A stretch of DNA of 13,992 nucleotides, from positions 1 through 13,992 of the forward strand of contig JACQNA010000011.1 in the NCBI GenBank assembly GCA_016203335.1, in the 5' to 3' direction. Below are positions 1 to 7,382 of the stretch, in pieces. Position 1 is the stretch's first letter. Each line of letters opens with the position of its first letter. The translations under genes were made by a program, and so were the position numbers. The stretch is from Candidatus Woesearchaeota archaeon (GTDB lineage Archaea; Nanobdellota; Nanobdellia; Woesearchaeales; JACQNA01). The notes beneath the pieces were generated by a model. That model was not told the DNA's origin and searched no databases. It saw only the letters and a list, made by a program, of their open reading frames with translations.

Positions 1-11
1 CAAAAGGGAAT

Positions 12-605
12 ATGAAGCTTTTGGTTAAATCAAAGAGAGAAGAGATTGCGGTCGTGATTGATAATATAACTAGATTTTGTGGTATAGATAAGACAATGTT
101 TACGGATATTTCATTTACCCCTTACCAAGAGCATATGCAGTTCGCCCATAATTGGCATGTGTATTACCGTGCGCTGCTTAACCACTCGTTTAATGCAGAC
201 GTATTGATTACTCCCGTCAAGCATGTTGAAGGTGCGTTTGAAGTTGATAGGGTAAATTTTACATTTATCCTACTAGAAAATCGTGAGATTAAAACCCCAA
301 GAGATTTTCTATATGTTCGGATTTTTTTGAATGAGTCCGATAGCTTGTCAGATGAAGGCGCTATTCGTATAGGCAAGGAGGATAATGGGATTATCCAAGG
401 AAAAATTTACAAAACCAGCAAGAATATCAATTATGATGTATCTCGCGAAAAGGTGAGCTTAATATTCTTACCGCATATCGAAGTAAGCTGGGGCTTAGAT
501 CCGAAGTGGGATGGGCGTGAATCTTTAGTAGAGTTCATGAAAAGAAAGAAAGTAGATTATAATTGGTATTATCTTGGCTCTCCAACAGTAATACAGATTA
601 CATAG
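12..605 (+). CDS. Hypothetical protein, 197 aa, AT-rich
   Basis: I do not recognise this protein. The frame begins with ATG shortly after a purine-rich AAAGGGA that could serve as a ribosome binding site, and ends at TAG. The frame is also open to the left window edge, so an earlier start cannot be excluded. The product looks soluble, with no signal peptide or membrane segment. It has many aromatic residues and alternating hydrophobic stretches that suggest a mostly beta fold, and a C-terminal part rich in Trp and Tyr (SWGLDPKWDGRE near 158-169, YNWYYLG near 182-188). No cysteine pairs or catalytic motif stand out beyond a lone Cys near residue 23. Its base composition is clearly more AT-rich, with more ATA, TTA and AAT codons, than the rest of the window. 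This suggests a different origin, such as an island or recent transfer. It is probably a real gene because its length and codon texture are coherent; its function is unknown. Confidence 0.6.
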   Translation: MKLLVKSKREEIAVVIDNITRFCGIDKTMFTDISFTPYQEHMQFAHNWHVYYRALLNHSFNADVLITPVKHVEGAFEVDRVNFTFILLENREIKTPRDFLYVRIFLNESDSLSDEGAIRIGKEDNGIIQGKIYKTSKNINYDVSREKVSLIFLPHIEVSWGLDPKWDGRESLVEFMKRKKVDYNWYYLGSPTVIQIT

Positions 606-803
606 CAGCTTGCCGTACCCCTAATTAACATCTTTTGTACAATCCTTCCGCTGAATGAACACTATTTCCTACCGCCGCAACAAATTCATTGATTACTGTT
701 GAGAATTTAGCTGCAATAATCTCGCATCCTGATATATCGCTGTCGCCAAGCCCTCATTGGTAAATTTCTCACTATGGTAATATCTTATTCACTATACAAA
801 TCC
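606..803. other. Gap without an intact gene; possible decayed coding sequence on the minus strand
   Basis: No complete gene is visible here. On the minus strand two adjacent frames read like protein. One (about 788-682) gives YHSEKFTNEGLATAIYQD and onward. The other (about 745-628) gives SGCEIIAAKFSTVINEFVAA, ending at a TAA at 628-630. Neither has a convincing start codon, and together they would need a frameshift around 715-735. This could be a decayed gene or chance in AT-rich DNA. Confidence 0.25.
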
Positions 804-811
804 TTTTAAAT
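804..811 (+). promoter_or_regulatory. TATA-like box for the RPA-like gene (leaderless)
   Basis: TTTTAAAT is centred about 25-26 bp before the ATG at 833. This is the spacing of an archaeal TATA box to a transcription start, so the transcript would begin at or next to the start codon. A GAAGGA sequence at 814-819 could act as a weak ribosome binding site only if transcription starts further upstream. Confidence 0.6.
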
Positions 812-832
812 TTGAAGGAATGAAGCAAATAT

Positions 833-1807
833 ATGATGCAGCTTCCACTGGCAGAGGTCATCAGGAAAATCAAGGAGCACAGCTCGCTTTCTGAAGGGGA
901 TATTGAGGCGAAGATAGCGGAAAAGATGGAGAAGCTTGCCGGGCTGATCAGCAAGGAGGGGGCTGCCCATATCATTGCGAATGAGCTCGGGATCAAGCTG
1001 TTTGAAGCGGGGAAGCTGAAGATCAAGGATGTGCTCAGCGGGATGCGGAATGTGGAGGTTGACGGGAAGGTCATGCAGGTGTTCCCCCTGACGAATTTCA
1101 GCAGAAAGGACGGCAGCCAGGGAACAGTAACCTCGTTTATCCTGGGTGATGAGAGCAGCAGCATCAGGGTTGCGGCGTGGGGGGCTCATGCGGAGCAGGC
1201 TGCTTCCCTGACGCCAGGAGCAGTCATCAAGATCAAAAAAGGGTATGCCCGGGACAACAGCGGAAGGAGAGAGATCCATCTGAACGAGCAGAGCGAGATC
1301 GTCAAGAATCCGCCGGGCGTGAGCATCCAGGCAAGTATTGGGGAGATGCGGAAGCCGATCCGGGAATTGCAGGAAAATGATGCGAATGTGTCTGTCCTGG
1401 GGACAGTCGTGCAGGTGCTGGACCCCCGCTATTACGAGGTCTGCCCGACGTGCGGGAGCAGGGTGGTGCTGAAAGAGCAGCAGTATGAGTGCGGCAGCCA
1501 TGGGGCAGTGCAGCCGGAGTATGCTGTGGTGGTCAGCGTGGTGGTGGACGACGGCACCGAGACTATCCGCGCGGTCTGCTTCCGGCAGCAGGCAGAGCAG
1601 CTGCTGCAGGAGGATAAGGCAAAGGTGCTTGCGTACAAAGAGGATGCAGCTGCATTCGAGGCAGCACGGCAGCGGCTGCTCGGCGAGATCATCAAGGTAA
1701 CCGGCAGGGTGAAGCGGAATGCGATGTTTGACCGGCTGGAATTCATGGCGCAGACTGTGTTTCCGCGGATTGACCCGGATGAGGAGATGAAGCGGCTACA
1801 GCAGTAA
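833..1807 (+). CDS. RPA-like single-stranded DNA-binding protein with OB folds and zinc knuckle
   Basis: This is a replication protein A-type single-strand DNA-binding protein for replication, recombination and repair. The 324 residues fall into three parts. A helical N-terminal part covers about 1-60. A first OB fold covers about 63-160 (IKDVLSGMRNVEVDGKVMQV, then TSFILGDESSSIRVAAWG). A second OB-like region covers about 175-315 and is interrupted by a zinc knuckle with C204, C207, C220 and H223. The C-x2-C...C-x2-H pattern inside an OB fold is typical of archaeal and eukaryotic RPA large subunits. The length matches the shorter archaeal RPAs. Two ATGs lie in tandem at 833 and 836; the TATA-like box at 804-811 points to the first. 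The stop lies 1 nt before the next gene, so the two are probably co-transcribed. It could be a general OB-fold nucleic-acid-binding protein rather than the main RPA. Confidence 0.85.
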   Translation: MMQLPLAEVIRKIKEHSSLSEGDIEAKIAEKMEKLAGLISKEGAAHIIANELGIKLFEAGKLKIKDVLSGMRNVEVDGKVMQVFPLTNFSRKDGSQGTVTSFILGDESSSIRVAAWGAHAEQAASLTPGAVIKIKKGYARDNSGRREIHLNEQSEIVKNPPGVSIQASIGEMRKPIRELQENDANVSVLGTVVQVLDPRYYEVCPTCGSRVVLKEQQYECGSHGAVQPEYAVVVSVVVDDGTETIRAVCFRQQAEQLLQEDKAKVLAYKEDAAAFEAARQRLLGEIIKVTGRVKRNAMFDRLEFMAQTVFPRIDPDEEMKRLQQ

Positions 1808-1808
1808 G

Positions 1809-2234
1809 ATGCTCTTCTCCACCCATATCGTGTTCGGCGTTTTTCTGGGGTCGCTGGTGTTCCCTGGCAATCTCTGGATGATTGCTGTTGCCGCTTTTGC
1901 CAGCCTGCTGCCTGATGTTGACCATCCCGATGCCAAGGCAGGGAGGTATATGCCGCTGAGCTTTCTGTTTGAGCACCGGGGATTCTTCCACAGCATTGCT
2001 GCGTTAGCGATGATGTCGGGCATCGGTTTGGCATTCTTTCCCGGCTATACGGCAGCGATCGCCATCGGCTATGGCAGCCACATCCTTGGAGATGCGCTGA
2101 GCAGGAAAGGAATCATGCCCTTCCATCCGTTCAGCAGGATGCGGATTCATGGCTTTTTTCGGGTTGGCGGGCTGGTCGAGCATCTGCTGGCAGCGGCATT
2201 CCTGATTGCAGATATCTACCTATTCCTATCCTGA
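1809..2234 (+). CDS. DUF457/YdjM-like membrane-bound metal-dependent hydrolase
   Basis: This 141-aa membrane protein has the hallmarks of the DUF457 (YdjM, LexA-binding putative inner membrane hydrolase) family. An early His lies in MLFSTHIVFG (residue 6). LPDVDHPDA follows after the first membrane segment (about 34-42), then EHRGFFHS (about 55-62) and YGSHILGDAL (about 88-97), with further hydrophobic segments to the C-terminus. The conserved His and Asp residues of these motifs are thought to bind metal at the membrane face; the substrate is unknown for the family. The start ATG is 1 nt after the RPA-like stop (TAA-G-ATG), which implies translational coupling. A functional link to RPA is not established; the pairing may reflect only compact gene order. 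The 3' end overlaps the convergent membrane-protein gene by 9 bp. Confidence 0.8.
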   Translation: MLFSTHIVFGVFLGSLVFPGNLWMIAVAAFASLLPDVDHPDAKAGRYMPLSFLFEHRGFFHSIAALAMMSGIGLAFFPGYTAAIAIGYGSHILGDALSRKGIMPFHPFSRMRIHGFFRVGGLVEHLLAAAFLIADIYLFLS

Positions 2235-2900
2235 TTCTTTTGGCATTATCCGGTACCAGTAGAGAAGCAGCCGGTCTACTGATTTCAGGAGTTCAAGCCC
2301 TTCCCCGGAAAGGGTGATGCAGTTGCCGTCGAGATGCACTGCTGCTGTTCCTGTCCGGTTGAGGTAAATGGTTGGCTGGTCAGTGCTCGTGCAGGTGATG
2401 ATCGGGGTGTCCTGGCAGGTGGTGCTGTTCTGGGTGCAGGCAGCGACCGGGACGAATTGCATACCCTGGGATAAGCTCAGGGAAAGCTCGGCTGCCGCTA
2501 AGCTGAGATAGCCTAATGGCTCCTGGACCACTGCACCGGTGGGAGAAGTGACACTGCCTGCAGGCTCAAAGGTGATGTAAATTTCCTCTCCGCTAAAGCG
2601 CTCGTCAACCTCGCCGGTAATCGGGATGGAAGCAAGCTCCTTCGGCCCGAACTGGAGCGGCACATTCACCAGGCGGTTTGCCCACTGCACTGCAAAGTTC
2701 CATTTGCCATCGCTGTCCTGGCGGAACTGCACGCCATTATAAGTGTATTCATAAGGATTTGGCGTATCTTGCTTGTAAAACCTGTGGAGGTTGAACAGCA
2801 GCACGAACGCTGCAATGAGAATAACCAATGCGATAAGGACATTGCGCGCGGCGTGCGTCTCTTCTTTTTTATTCTCTTCTTCTCCTGCTTGCTCTTCCAT
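2226..2900 (-). CDS. Single-pass membrane protein with cysteine-bearing outer domain, DPANN-like hypothetical
   Basis: The 224-aa product begins with a short charged cytoplasmic stretch rich in Glu and Lys (about 1-16). A single membrane segment follows at about 20-41 (VLIALVILIAAFVLLF), and then a mostly beta-looking domain outside the cell. The outer domain has a cluster of four cysteines near the C-terminus: ACTQNSTTCQDTPIITC at about 153-169 and DGNC at about 190-193. These could form disulfides or bind a metal. It ends in a helix-like GLELLKSVDRLLLYWYRIM. I recall similar membrane-anchored proteins with a C...C..PIITC...C pattern among hypothetical proteins of Woesearchaeota and Pacearchaeota, but no function is known to me. 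It is transcribed divergently from the ABC exporter, so shared surface biology is possible but unproven. The start ATG follows a TATA-like box by about 27 bp. Confidence 0.7.
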   Translation of the reverse strand: MEEQAGEEENKKEETHAARNVLIALVILIAAFVLLFNLHRFYKQDTPNPYEYTYNGVQFRQDSDGKWNFAVQWANRLVNVPLQFGPKELASIPITGEVDERFSGEEIYITFEPAGSVTSPTGAVVQEPLGYLSLAAAELSLSLSQGMQFVPVAACTQNSTTCQDTPIITCTSTDQPTIYLNRTGTAAVHLDGNCITLSGEGLELLKSVDRLLLYWYRIMPKESG

Positions 2901-2923
2901 GCGGAGGGGCGAATGGGAAACGA

Positions 2924-2931
2924 TTTATAAA
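2924..2931 (-). promoter_or_regulatory. TATA-like box for the minus-strand membrane protein
   Basis: TTTATAAA, which is palindromic, is centred about 27 bp from the ATG at 2900 on the minus strand. It fits a leaderless or near-leaderless archaeal promoter and lies in the 79-bp divergent region shared with the ABC exporter operon. Confidence 0.5.
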
Positions 2932-2950
2932 ATATTGGATTCCAGAAACC

Positions 2951-2960
2951 TTATATAATA
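2951..2960 (+). promoter_or_regulatory. TATA box for the ABC exporter operon (leaderless)
   Basis: TTATATAATA, preceded by the purine-rich AGAAACC as a possible BRE, is centred about 25 bp before the ATG at 2980. No Shine-Dalgarno sequence precedes that ATG. The layout fits a leaderless mRNA for the first gene, with the downstream genes translated by coupling. Confidence 0.65.
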
Positions 2961-2979
2961 CTATTACCACATAGCCATT

Positions 2980-3672
2980 ATGCAAGACGCCATCATCAAG
3001 CTGGAGGATGTGTGGAAGGTGTACCATATGGGCAGGGTAGAGGTGCAGGCGCTCCGCGGGCTGTCATTGGTAATCCGAAAGGGGGAGTTTGTCGCCATCA
3101 TGGGGCCCTCTGGCTCGGGAAAAAGCACCAGCGTCAACATGGTCGGCTGCCTGGATGTGCCGAGCAGGGGGCGGATTCTTTTGGACGGGAAAGACATCTC
3201 GCATCTTTCGGAGTCTGCACTTGCGCAGATCCGGGGGAAGAAGATCGGGTTTATCTTCCAGCAGTTCAACCTCATCGGCACGCTGACTGCATTGGAGAAT
3301 GTGATGCTGCCCATGGCATTCCAGGACACCTCCCTGAGCGAGCGGAAACAGCGTGCCATGGAGCTGCTGGCATTGGTTGGCCTGGGGGACAGGATGCACC
3401 ACAAGCCGAGCGAGCTCTCCGGTGGACAGCAGCAGCGAGTGGCGATTGCCCGCGCACTGGCCAATGAGCCAGAGGTCATCCTTGCGGACGAGCCAACCGG
3501 CAACCTGGACAGCCAGACCGGGAAGATGGTGATGGACTTCTTGCGAAAGCTTCATAAAGAGCAAGGCACCACAATTATCATGGTAACGCATGATGCGTAT
3601 GTTGCCCGGCATGCGGATAGGATTGAGCATCTGCGTGACGGCAGGATTGTGAAAACAGATCATCAGAGGTGA
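2980..3672 (+). CDS. MacB/LolD-type ABC transporter ATP-binding subunit
   Basis: This is the ATPase of a MacB/LolCDE-class exporter; it acts at the cytoplasmic face of the membrane and drives the two permeases encoded downstream. All the nucleotide-binding motifs are present in 230 aa: Walker A GPSGSGKST at 42-50, Q-loop FQQFN at 93-97, ABC signature LSGGQ at 146-150, Walker B VILADE at 166-171 followed by PTGNLDS, and the H-loop histidine in MVTHD at 204. The insert and the DEPTGNLDS string are typical of the LolD/MacB/FtsE family, and the length is normal. It is the first gene of a four-gene operon. Its TGA overlaps the GTG start of the next gene by 4 nt (GTGA). The substrate cannot be read from the ATPase. 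Confidence 0.93.
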   Translation: MQDAIIKLEDVWKVYHMGRVEVQALRGLSLVIRKGEFVAIMGPSGSGKSTSVNMVGCLDVPSRGRILLDGKDISHLSESALAQIRGKKIGFIFQQFNLIGTLTALENVMLPMAFQDTSLSERKQRAMELLALVGLGDRMHHKPSELSGGQQQRVAIARALANEPEVILADEPTGNLDSQTGKMVMDFLRKLHKEQGTTIIMVTHDAYVARHADRIEHLRDGRIVKTDHQR

Positions 3673-4916
3673 AAGCGGTGAAGTACTACCTGTCCATTGG
3701 TTGGTTGCCCATTGGATTGTTCCTTCTCTTACTCATCCCTATTGCATATGGTGACGGCGTCAGCTCTGCAGGAGTTGCTGCGCTGAATATCACCTTAATC
3801 AGCCAGGTGCCTGACCCTGTTGAGCCTGGTGATATTGTGGAGCTTCGCTGGAAGATTGACAATAAGGCAGCAGAAACAGCGGAGAATGTTTTGTTTCAGC
3901 TGGTTGAGAGCTATCCTTTTACCATGTATGAGGGAAGTGCCATCCAAAGCCTGGGAACGATTTACGGCAGGCAGAAGGGGAAGAGCGGGGTGATTGCCTA
4001 TTTCAAGGTGCGGGTTGATCCTCGGGCGATCACCGGGGATAATGAGATTGCCATCCGGTATAAATACGGCGGGCTTGTGGGGCTGGATTGGGTGCAGCCA
4101 GAGCCGTTTGTGGTGCGCGTAAGACCAAGAGAGGCTGTGCTTGCTGTTGCAGATATTGGGGCAGAACGAATCCCTCCTGGCGGGACGGGAACCGTGCGCA
4201 TCACCCTGAAGAATCTTGTCGCGGCAAACCTGGAGTATGTGCGGGCGCGGCTGGTGCTGGATAACATTCCATTGATTCCTATTGGCTCGTCCAATGAGCA
4301 GCATGTGCGGGAGATTGCTGCGTATGAAAACGCGACGCTCGAATTTCTGCTGGCAGCTGAGGCTGATGCCTCCTCCCAATACCATAAAGTGCCATTGCAG
4401 CTCAGCTATTTTGACCAGGCAAGGAATTATAATTCCAGCATCATTGTCGGCATCCTGGTCGGCGCTGCGCCGGAGATGTATGCTGCTGTTGATTCCTCGG
4501 AAATTGTCCGCTCCGGCAGCACCGGAAATGTTGTGATACGATTTGTCAATAAGGGAAGCAGCGGCATCAAGTTCCTGAATGCCATGATGCAGGAGAACAG
4601 CAATGTGAAAGTGATCTCTACTTCCCAGGTGTATGTGGGCAGCATTGATTCCGATGATTATGATACTGCAGAGTTTACCCTGTATGTTACCGGCGATGAG
4701 CAGGTGGTGCTTCCTCTTCTGGTGGAGTACCGGGACGCCAACAATGAGCTGTACCAGCAGCAGATGGAGCTGCCGCTCCGGCTGTATTCCAGCAGGGAAG
4801 CAAAGCGGTACGGCCTGGTAAAAAGCAATTCGGGCATCGGCGTGCTGATCGTTGTCATCATTATTGGAGCAGGGGTGTATTTCTTCCTGCGCAGGCGAAA
4901 GAAAAAGAAGGTTTGA
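3669..4916 (+). CDS. COG1361-like S-layer-type surface protein anchored by a C-terminal membrane helix
   Basis: This 415-aa extracytoplasmic protein is probably the accessory subunit of the exporter. It starts at GTG (3669), overlapping the ATPase stop. A second GTG at 3678 is possible. The N-terminus is a signal sequence (hydrophobic about 9-28, WLPIGLFLLLLIPIAYG). The body contains about three beta-sandwich, CARDB/NEW3-like repeats. Each has a phrase of the type 'pGdiveLrwkidN' (about 52-66), 'PPGGTGTVRITLKN' (about 168-181) and 'SGSTGNVVIRFVNKG' (about 280-294). The end is a membrane helix (about 389-407, GVLIVVIIIGAGVYFFL) followed by a basic tail RRRKKKKV that should face the cytoplasm. 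Archaeal COG1361 proteins often accompany MacB-type ABC genes, and here it takes the position of a bacterial membrane-fusion protein. It may bind cargo or link the transporter to the S-layer. The exact role is inferred. Confidence 0.75.
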   Translation: MKAVKYYLSIGWLPIGLFLLLLIPIAYGDGVSSAGVAALNITLISQVPDPVEPGDIVELRWKIDNKAAETAENVLFQLVESYPFTMYEGSAIQSLGTIYGRQKGKSGVIAYFKVRVDPRAITGDNEIAIRYKYGGLVGLDWVQPEPFVVRVRPREAVLAVADIGAERIPPGGTGTVRITLKNLVAANLEYVRARLVLDNIPLIPIGSSNEQHVREIAAYENATLEFLLAAEADASSQYHKVPLQLSYFDQARNYNSSIIVGILVGAAPEMYAAVDSSEIVRSGSTGNVVIRFVNKGSSGIKFLNAMMQENSNVKVISTSQVYVGSIDSDDYDTAEFTLYVTGDEQVVLPLLVEYRDANNELYQQQMELPLRLYSSREAKRYGLVKSNSGIGVLIVVIIIGAGVYFFLRRRKKKKV

Positions 4917-4918
4917 GG

Positions 4919-6136
4919 ATGTTTCGGGATTATCTGCTGCTGGCTGTCCAAAGCATACGGCACCGCAAAGTGCGCAGCTGGCTGACCATGCTGGGCATTG
5001 TTATCGGGATAGCTGCTGTTGTTTCCCTGATCAGCCTGGGCGAGGGGCTCCGCCAGGCCATTACCGGGCAGTTTGCAACGCTGGGCACGGACCGCCTGAT
5101 TGTGCAGCCTGCAGGCGCCGGGTTTGGGCCGCCGGGAAGCACTGCGGTGAAAAAGCTGACCGAGAAGGATGCGCGCGAGATCTCCCGGGTGAATGGGGTA
5201 GACCGTGTCGCTGCCCGGCTGCTCCGCGTTGCCCCAGTAGAATTCCGGGATGAGCAGCAATTCTTCTTTCTTGCCAGCCTGCCTGAGGATGAGCATGGCA
5301 GGAAGCTGGTGATTGACACCCTGCAGATTGCCATAGCAGCGGGAAGAATGCTCAAGCCAGGAGAAAAAAACAAGGTCGTTGTCGGCGACTCATTCGCCAG
5401 CAGGCAGCTCTTTGCCCGAAACATCCGCACCGGCGATATCCTGAGCATTCTCGGCAGGGATGTCGAGGTTGCCGGGGTGATGGAGAAGCAGGGCAATATT
5501 GTCGGAAACGAGGCAATACTCATGAATGAGGATGCGATGAAAAGCCTGCTTTCCATTGGCGATGAGATTGATATGGTGGCGGTGCAGGTGGTGCCCGGGG
5601 CATTGCCAGAGCGCGTTGCTGACGCGGTTGCCCGGGCCCTGCGAAGATCACGCAATGTTGAGGAGGGAAAAGAGGATTTTACTGTCCAGACGCCGCTGGA
5701 GGCAATCTCCACGGTCAACAGCATCCTGACGGTGGTACAAGCAGTGGTGGTGGGAATTGCAGCCATCTCGCTGGTGGTGGGCGGGATCGGCATCATGAAC
5801 ACTATGTATACTGCTGTTTTGGAGCGGAAGCGGGAGATCGGGATCATGAAGGCAGTCGGGGCGCGCAACCGCCATATCCTGCTGCTCTTTGTTGTGGAAT
5901 CGGGCTTGCTTGGTGCGGTAGGGGGAGGCACAGGCATTCTGCTTGGAGCAGGGTTTGGGAAAGCAGTGACGCTGGTTGGCTCTTCCCTGCTGGGCACTGA
6001 TCTTCTCCGGGCAGAAATCAGCCTGGGGCTGGTTGTGGGCAGCGTGCTGTTTTCCTTTGTCGTGGGCACGCTCTCCGGGTTGCTGCCCGCAAGACAGGCA
6101 GCATTGTTGAATCCGGTGGAGGCGATGCGGGAATGA
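4919..6136 (+). CDS. MacB/FtsX-type ABC transporter permease, first copy
   Basis: This integral-membrane permease has the MacB_PCD-FtsX architecture. A first membrane helix at about 21-40 contains SWLTMLGIVIGIAAVV. A large extracytoplasmic domain spans about 45-265. Three closing helices lie at about 270-297 (GIAAISLVVGGIGIMNTM), 320-345 and 369-392, ending LLPARQAALLNPVEAMRE. The conserved 'GGIGIMNTMYTAVLERKREIG' stretch that contacts the ATPase is intact. The length of about 405 aa is normal for the family. I chose ATG 4919, 2 nt after the preceding stop. An in-frame TTG at 4913 would overlap that stop (TTGA) and make the N-terminus exactly as long as that of the second copy, so it is a real alternative. 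It is clearly paralogous to the next gene, and the two probably form a heterodimer, as LolC and LolE do. The stop overlaps the next ATG by 4 nt. Confidence 0.9.
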   Translation: MFRDYLLLAVQSIRHRKVRSWLTMLGIVIGIAAVVSLISLGEGLRQAITGQFATLGTDRLIVQPAGAGFGPPGSTAVKKLTEKDAREISRVNGVDRVAARLLRVAPVEFRDEQQFFFLASLPEDEHGRKLVIDTLQIAIAAGRMLKPGEKNKVVVGDSFASRQLFARNIRTGDILSILGRDVEVAGVMEKQGNIVGNEAILMNEDAMKSLLSIGDEIDMVAVQVVPGALPERVADAVARALRRSRNVEEGKEDFTVQTPLEAISTVNSILTVVQAVVVGIAAISLVVGGIGIMNTMYTAVLERKREIGIMKAVGARNRHILLLFVVESGLLGAVGGGTGILLGAGFGKAVTLVGSSLLGTDLLRAEISLGLVVGSVLFSFVVGTLSGLLPARQAALLNPVEAMRE

Positions 6137-7353
6137 AGGAGCTCTCGCAGCATATCCAGTTTAGCATCCGAAACCTGAGGAGAAGAGGGCTGCGCAGCTG
6201 GCTGACCATGCTCGGCATCTTCATCGGGATTGCAGCGGTTGTTGCCCTGGTGAGCCTGGGGCAGGGGCTGCAGCGCTCGATTGACGAGCAGTTCAGCAAA
6301 CTTGGTGTTGACAAGCTGTTTGTGCAGCCCAAGGGCGAGTATGGGCCGCCGGGAAGCTCTGTTACTACAGTAAAGCTTGATGATAACGATGTTGCTGCTG
6401 TTGAGGGAGCGAAAGGGGTTATCAATGTCGCGGGCTACCTGCTGAAGCCAGGGAGAGTGGAGTTCCATGACCAGGTAAGGTATTTTATGCTCATGGGGCT
6501 GCCGACAGATGAGCAGAAGCATCTGGTGGACAGCTTTGCAAACCTGGAGATTGCGCAGGGAAGGGATATCCGGAAGGGAGACCAGCGCAAGGTAGTGCTG
6601 GGGAACCAGTTTCTTACTGCAAATCTCTTCCAGCCCAATATCCGGCTGCGGGACAGGCTGCTGATTAATGATGCGGAGTTTGAGGTTGTGGGGTTCTACA
6701 AGACTATCGGCAATACAGGAGACGACCGCATCCTGACCATGCCCCTGGAAACGCTGCGCGGCCTTGCCAGCGCTGGAGAGGAGGTCAGCGCGATTGTCGC
6801 GCAGAGCGCGCCAAACGCTGATCCTACTATCGTGGGCATCGCCATTGAAAAAGAGCTGCGGAAGCACCGGAATGTCGAGGAAGGGAAAGAAGATTTCCGC
6901 GTGCAGACTGCTACGGAGCTGATTGCATCATTCGGGAACATTATCCTTATCGTGCAGGTGTTCCTGATCGGCGTTGCAGCCATTTCCCTGGTGGTGGGCG
7001 GGATCGGCATCATGAATACGATGTATACTGCAGTGCTGGAGCGGACACGGGAGATCGGCATTATGAAGGCGATCGGCGCGAGAAACAGCGACATCACAAA
7101 GATATTCCTCATTGAGTCCGGGCTGCTCGGCATGGCGGGGGGGAGCATAGGAATTGCCATGGGCATCGCGGTGAGCAAAGGCATTGAGCTGCTCCTGGCA
7201 GTGACCGGAAACTCATTTCTGAAGATCTATTTCCCCTGGTACCTCATTGCTGGCGCGCTGGTGTTTGCTGCGGGCGTGGGGATGGCCTCTGGAATGTTGC
7301 CGGCAGTGCAGGCGGCAAGACAGCAGCCAGTGGACGCGCTGCGGTATGAGTGA
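6133..7353 (+). CDS. MacB/FtsX-type ABC transporter permease, second copy
   Basis: This is the second permease of the exporter, 406 aa, with the same layout as its upstream neighbour. The first helix is at about 23-43 (SWLTMLGIFIGIAAVVALVS), followed by an outer domain at about 48-262. Three C-terminal helices lie at about 268-298, 322-348 and 369-392, and the end is LPAVQAARQQPVDALRYE. Shared strings with the first copy include VSLGQGL versus ISLGEGL, YGPPGSS versus FGPPGST, RNVEEGKEDF, and GIAAISLVVGGIGIMNTMYT versus GVAAISLVVGGIGIMNTMYT. The pair therefore arose by tandem duplication and then diverged mainly in the outer domain. ATG overlaps the preceding TGA (ATGA), so translation is coupled. 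It is the last gene of the operon, with no clear T-rich terminator on the plus strand before the convergent neighbour. Confidence 0.9.
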   Translation: MKELSQHIQFSIRNLRRRGLRSWLTMLGIFIGIAAVVALVSLGQGLQRSIDEQFSKLGVDKLFVQPKGEYGPPGSSVTTVKLDDNDVAAVEGAKGVINVAGYLLKPGRVEFHDQVRYFMLMGLPTDEQKHLVDSFANLEIAQGRDIRKGDQRKVVLGNQFLTANLFQPNIRLRDRLLINDAEFEVVGFYKTIGNTGDDRILTMPLETLRGLASAGEEVSAIVAQSAPNADPTIVGIAIEKELRKHRNVEEGKEDFRVQTATELIASFGNIILIVQVFLIGVAAISLVVGGIGIMNTMYTAVLERTREIGIMKAIGARNSDITKIFLIESGLLGMAGGSIGIAMGIAVSKGIELLLAVTGNSFLKIYFPWYLIAGALVFAAGVGMASGMLPAVQAARQQPVDALRYE

Positions 7354-7360
7354 GAAGCTA

Positions 7361-7379
7361 ATAAAAAGAGAAAAAGAAA
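7361..7379 (-). terminator. T-rich stretch, probable terminator of the 82-aa gene
   Basis: Read on the minus strand, the short gap after the 82-aa ORF is TTTCTTTTTCTCTTTTTAT, a pyrimidine and T-run tract of the kind that ends archaeal transcripts. It lies immediately after the stop codon of that gene. Confidence 0.45.
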
Positions 7380-7382
7380 CAG

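Noticed and set aside
806..1501. A 231-codon minus-strand frame opposite the RPA-like gene
   Set aside because: It is antisense to a recognised OB-fold/zinc protein, rich in Pro, His, Leu and Arg without motifs, and has no promoter or ribosome binding site.
4930..6867. A very long open frame (about 645 codons) on the minus strand across both permease genes
   Set aside because: It is antisense to two genes with full MacB/FtsX motifs. The translation is Ser/Pro/Arg-rich with no domain pattern, and it stays open in the GC-rich DNA because both paralogues share codon phase and use.
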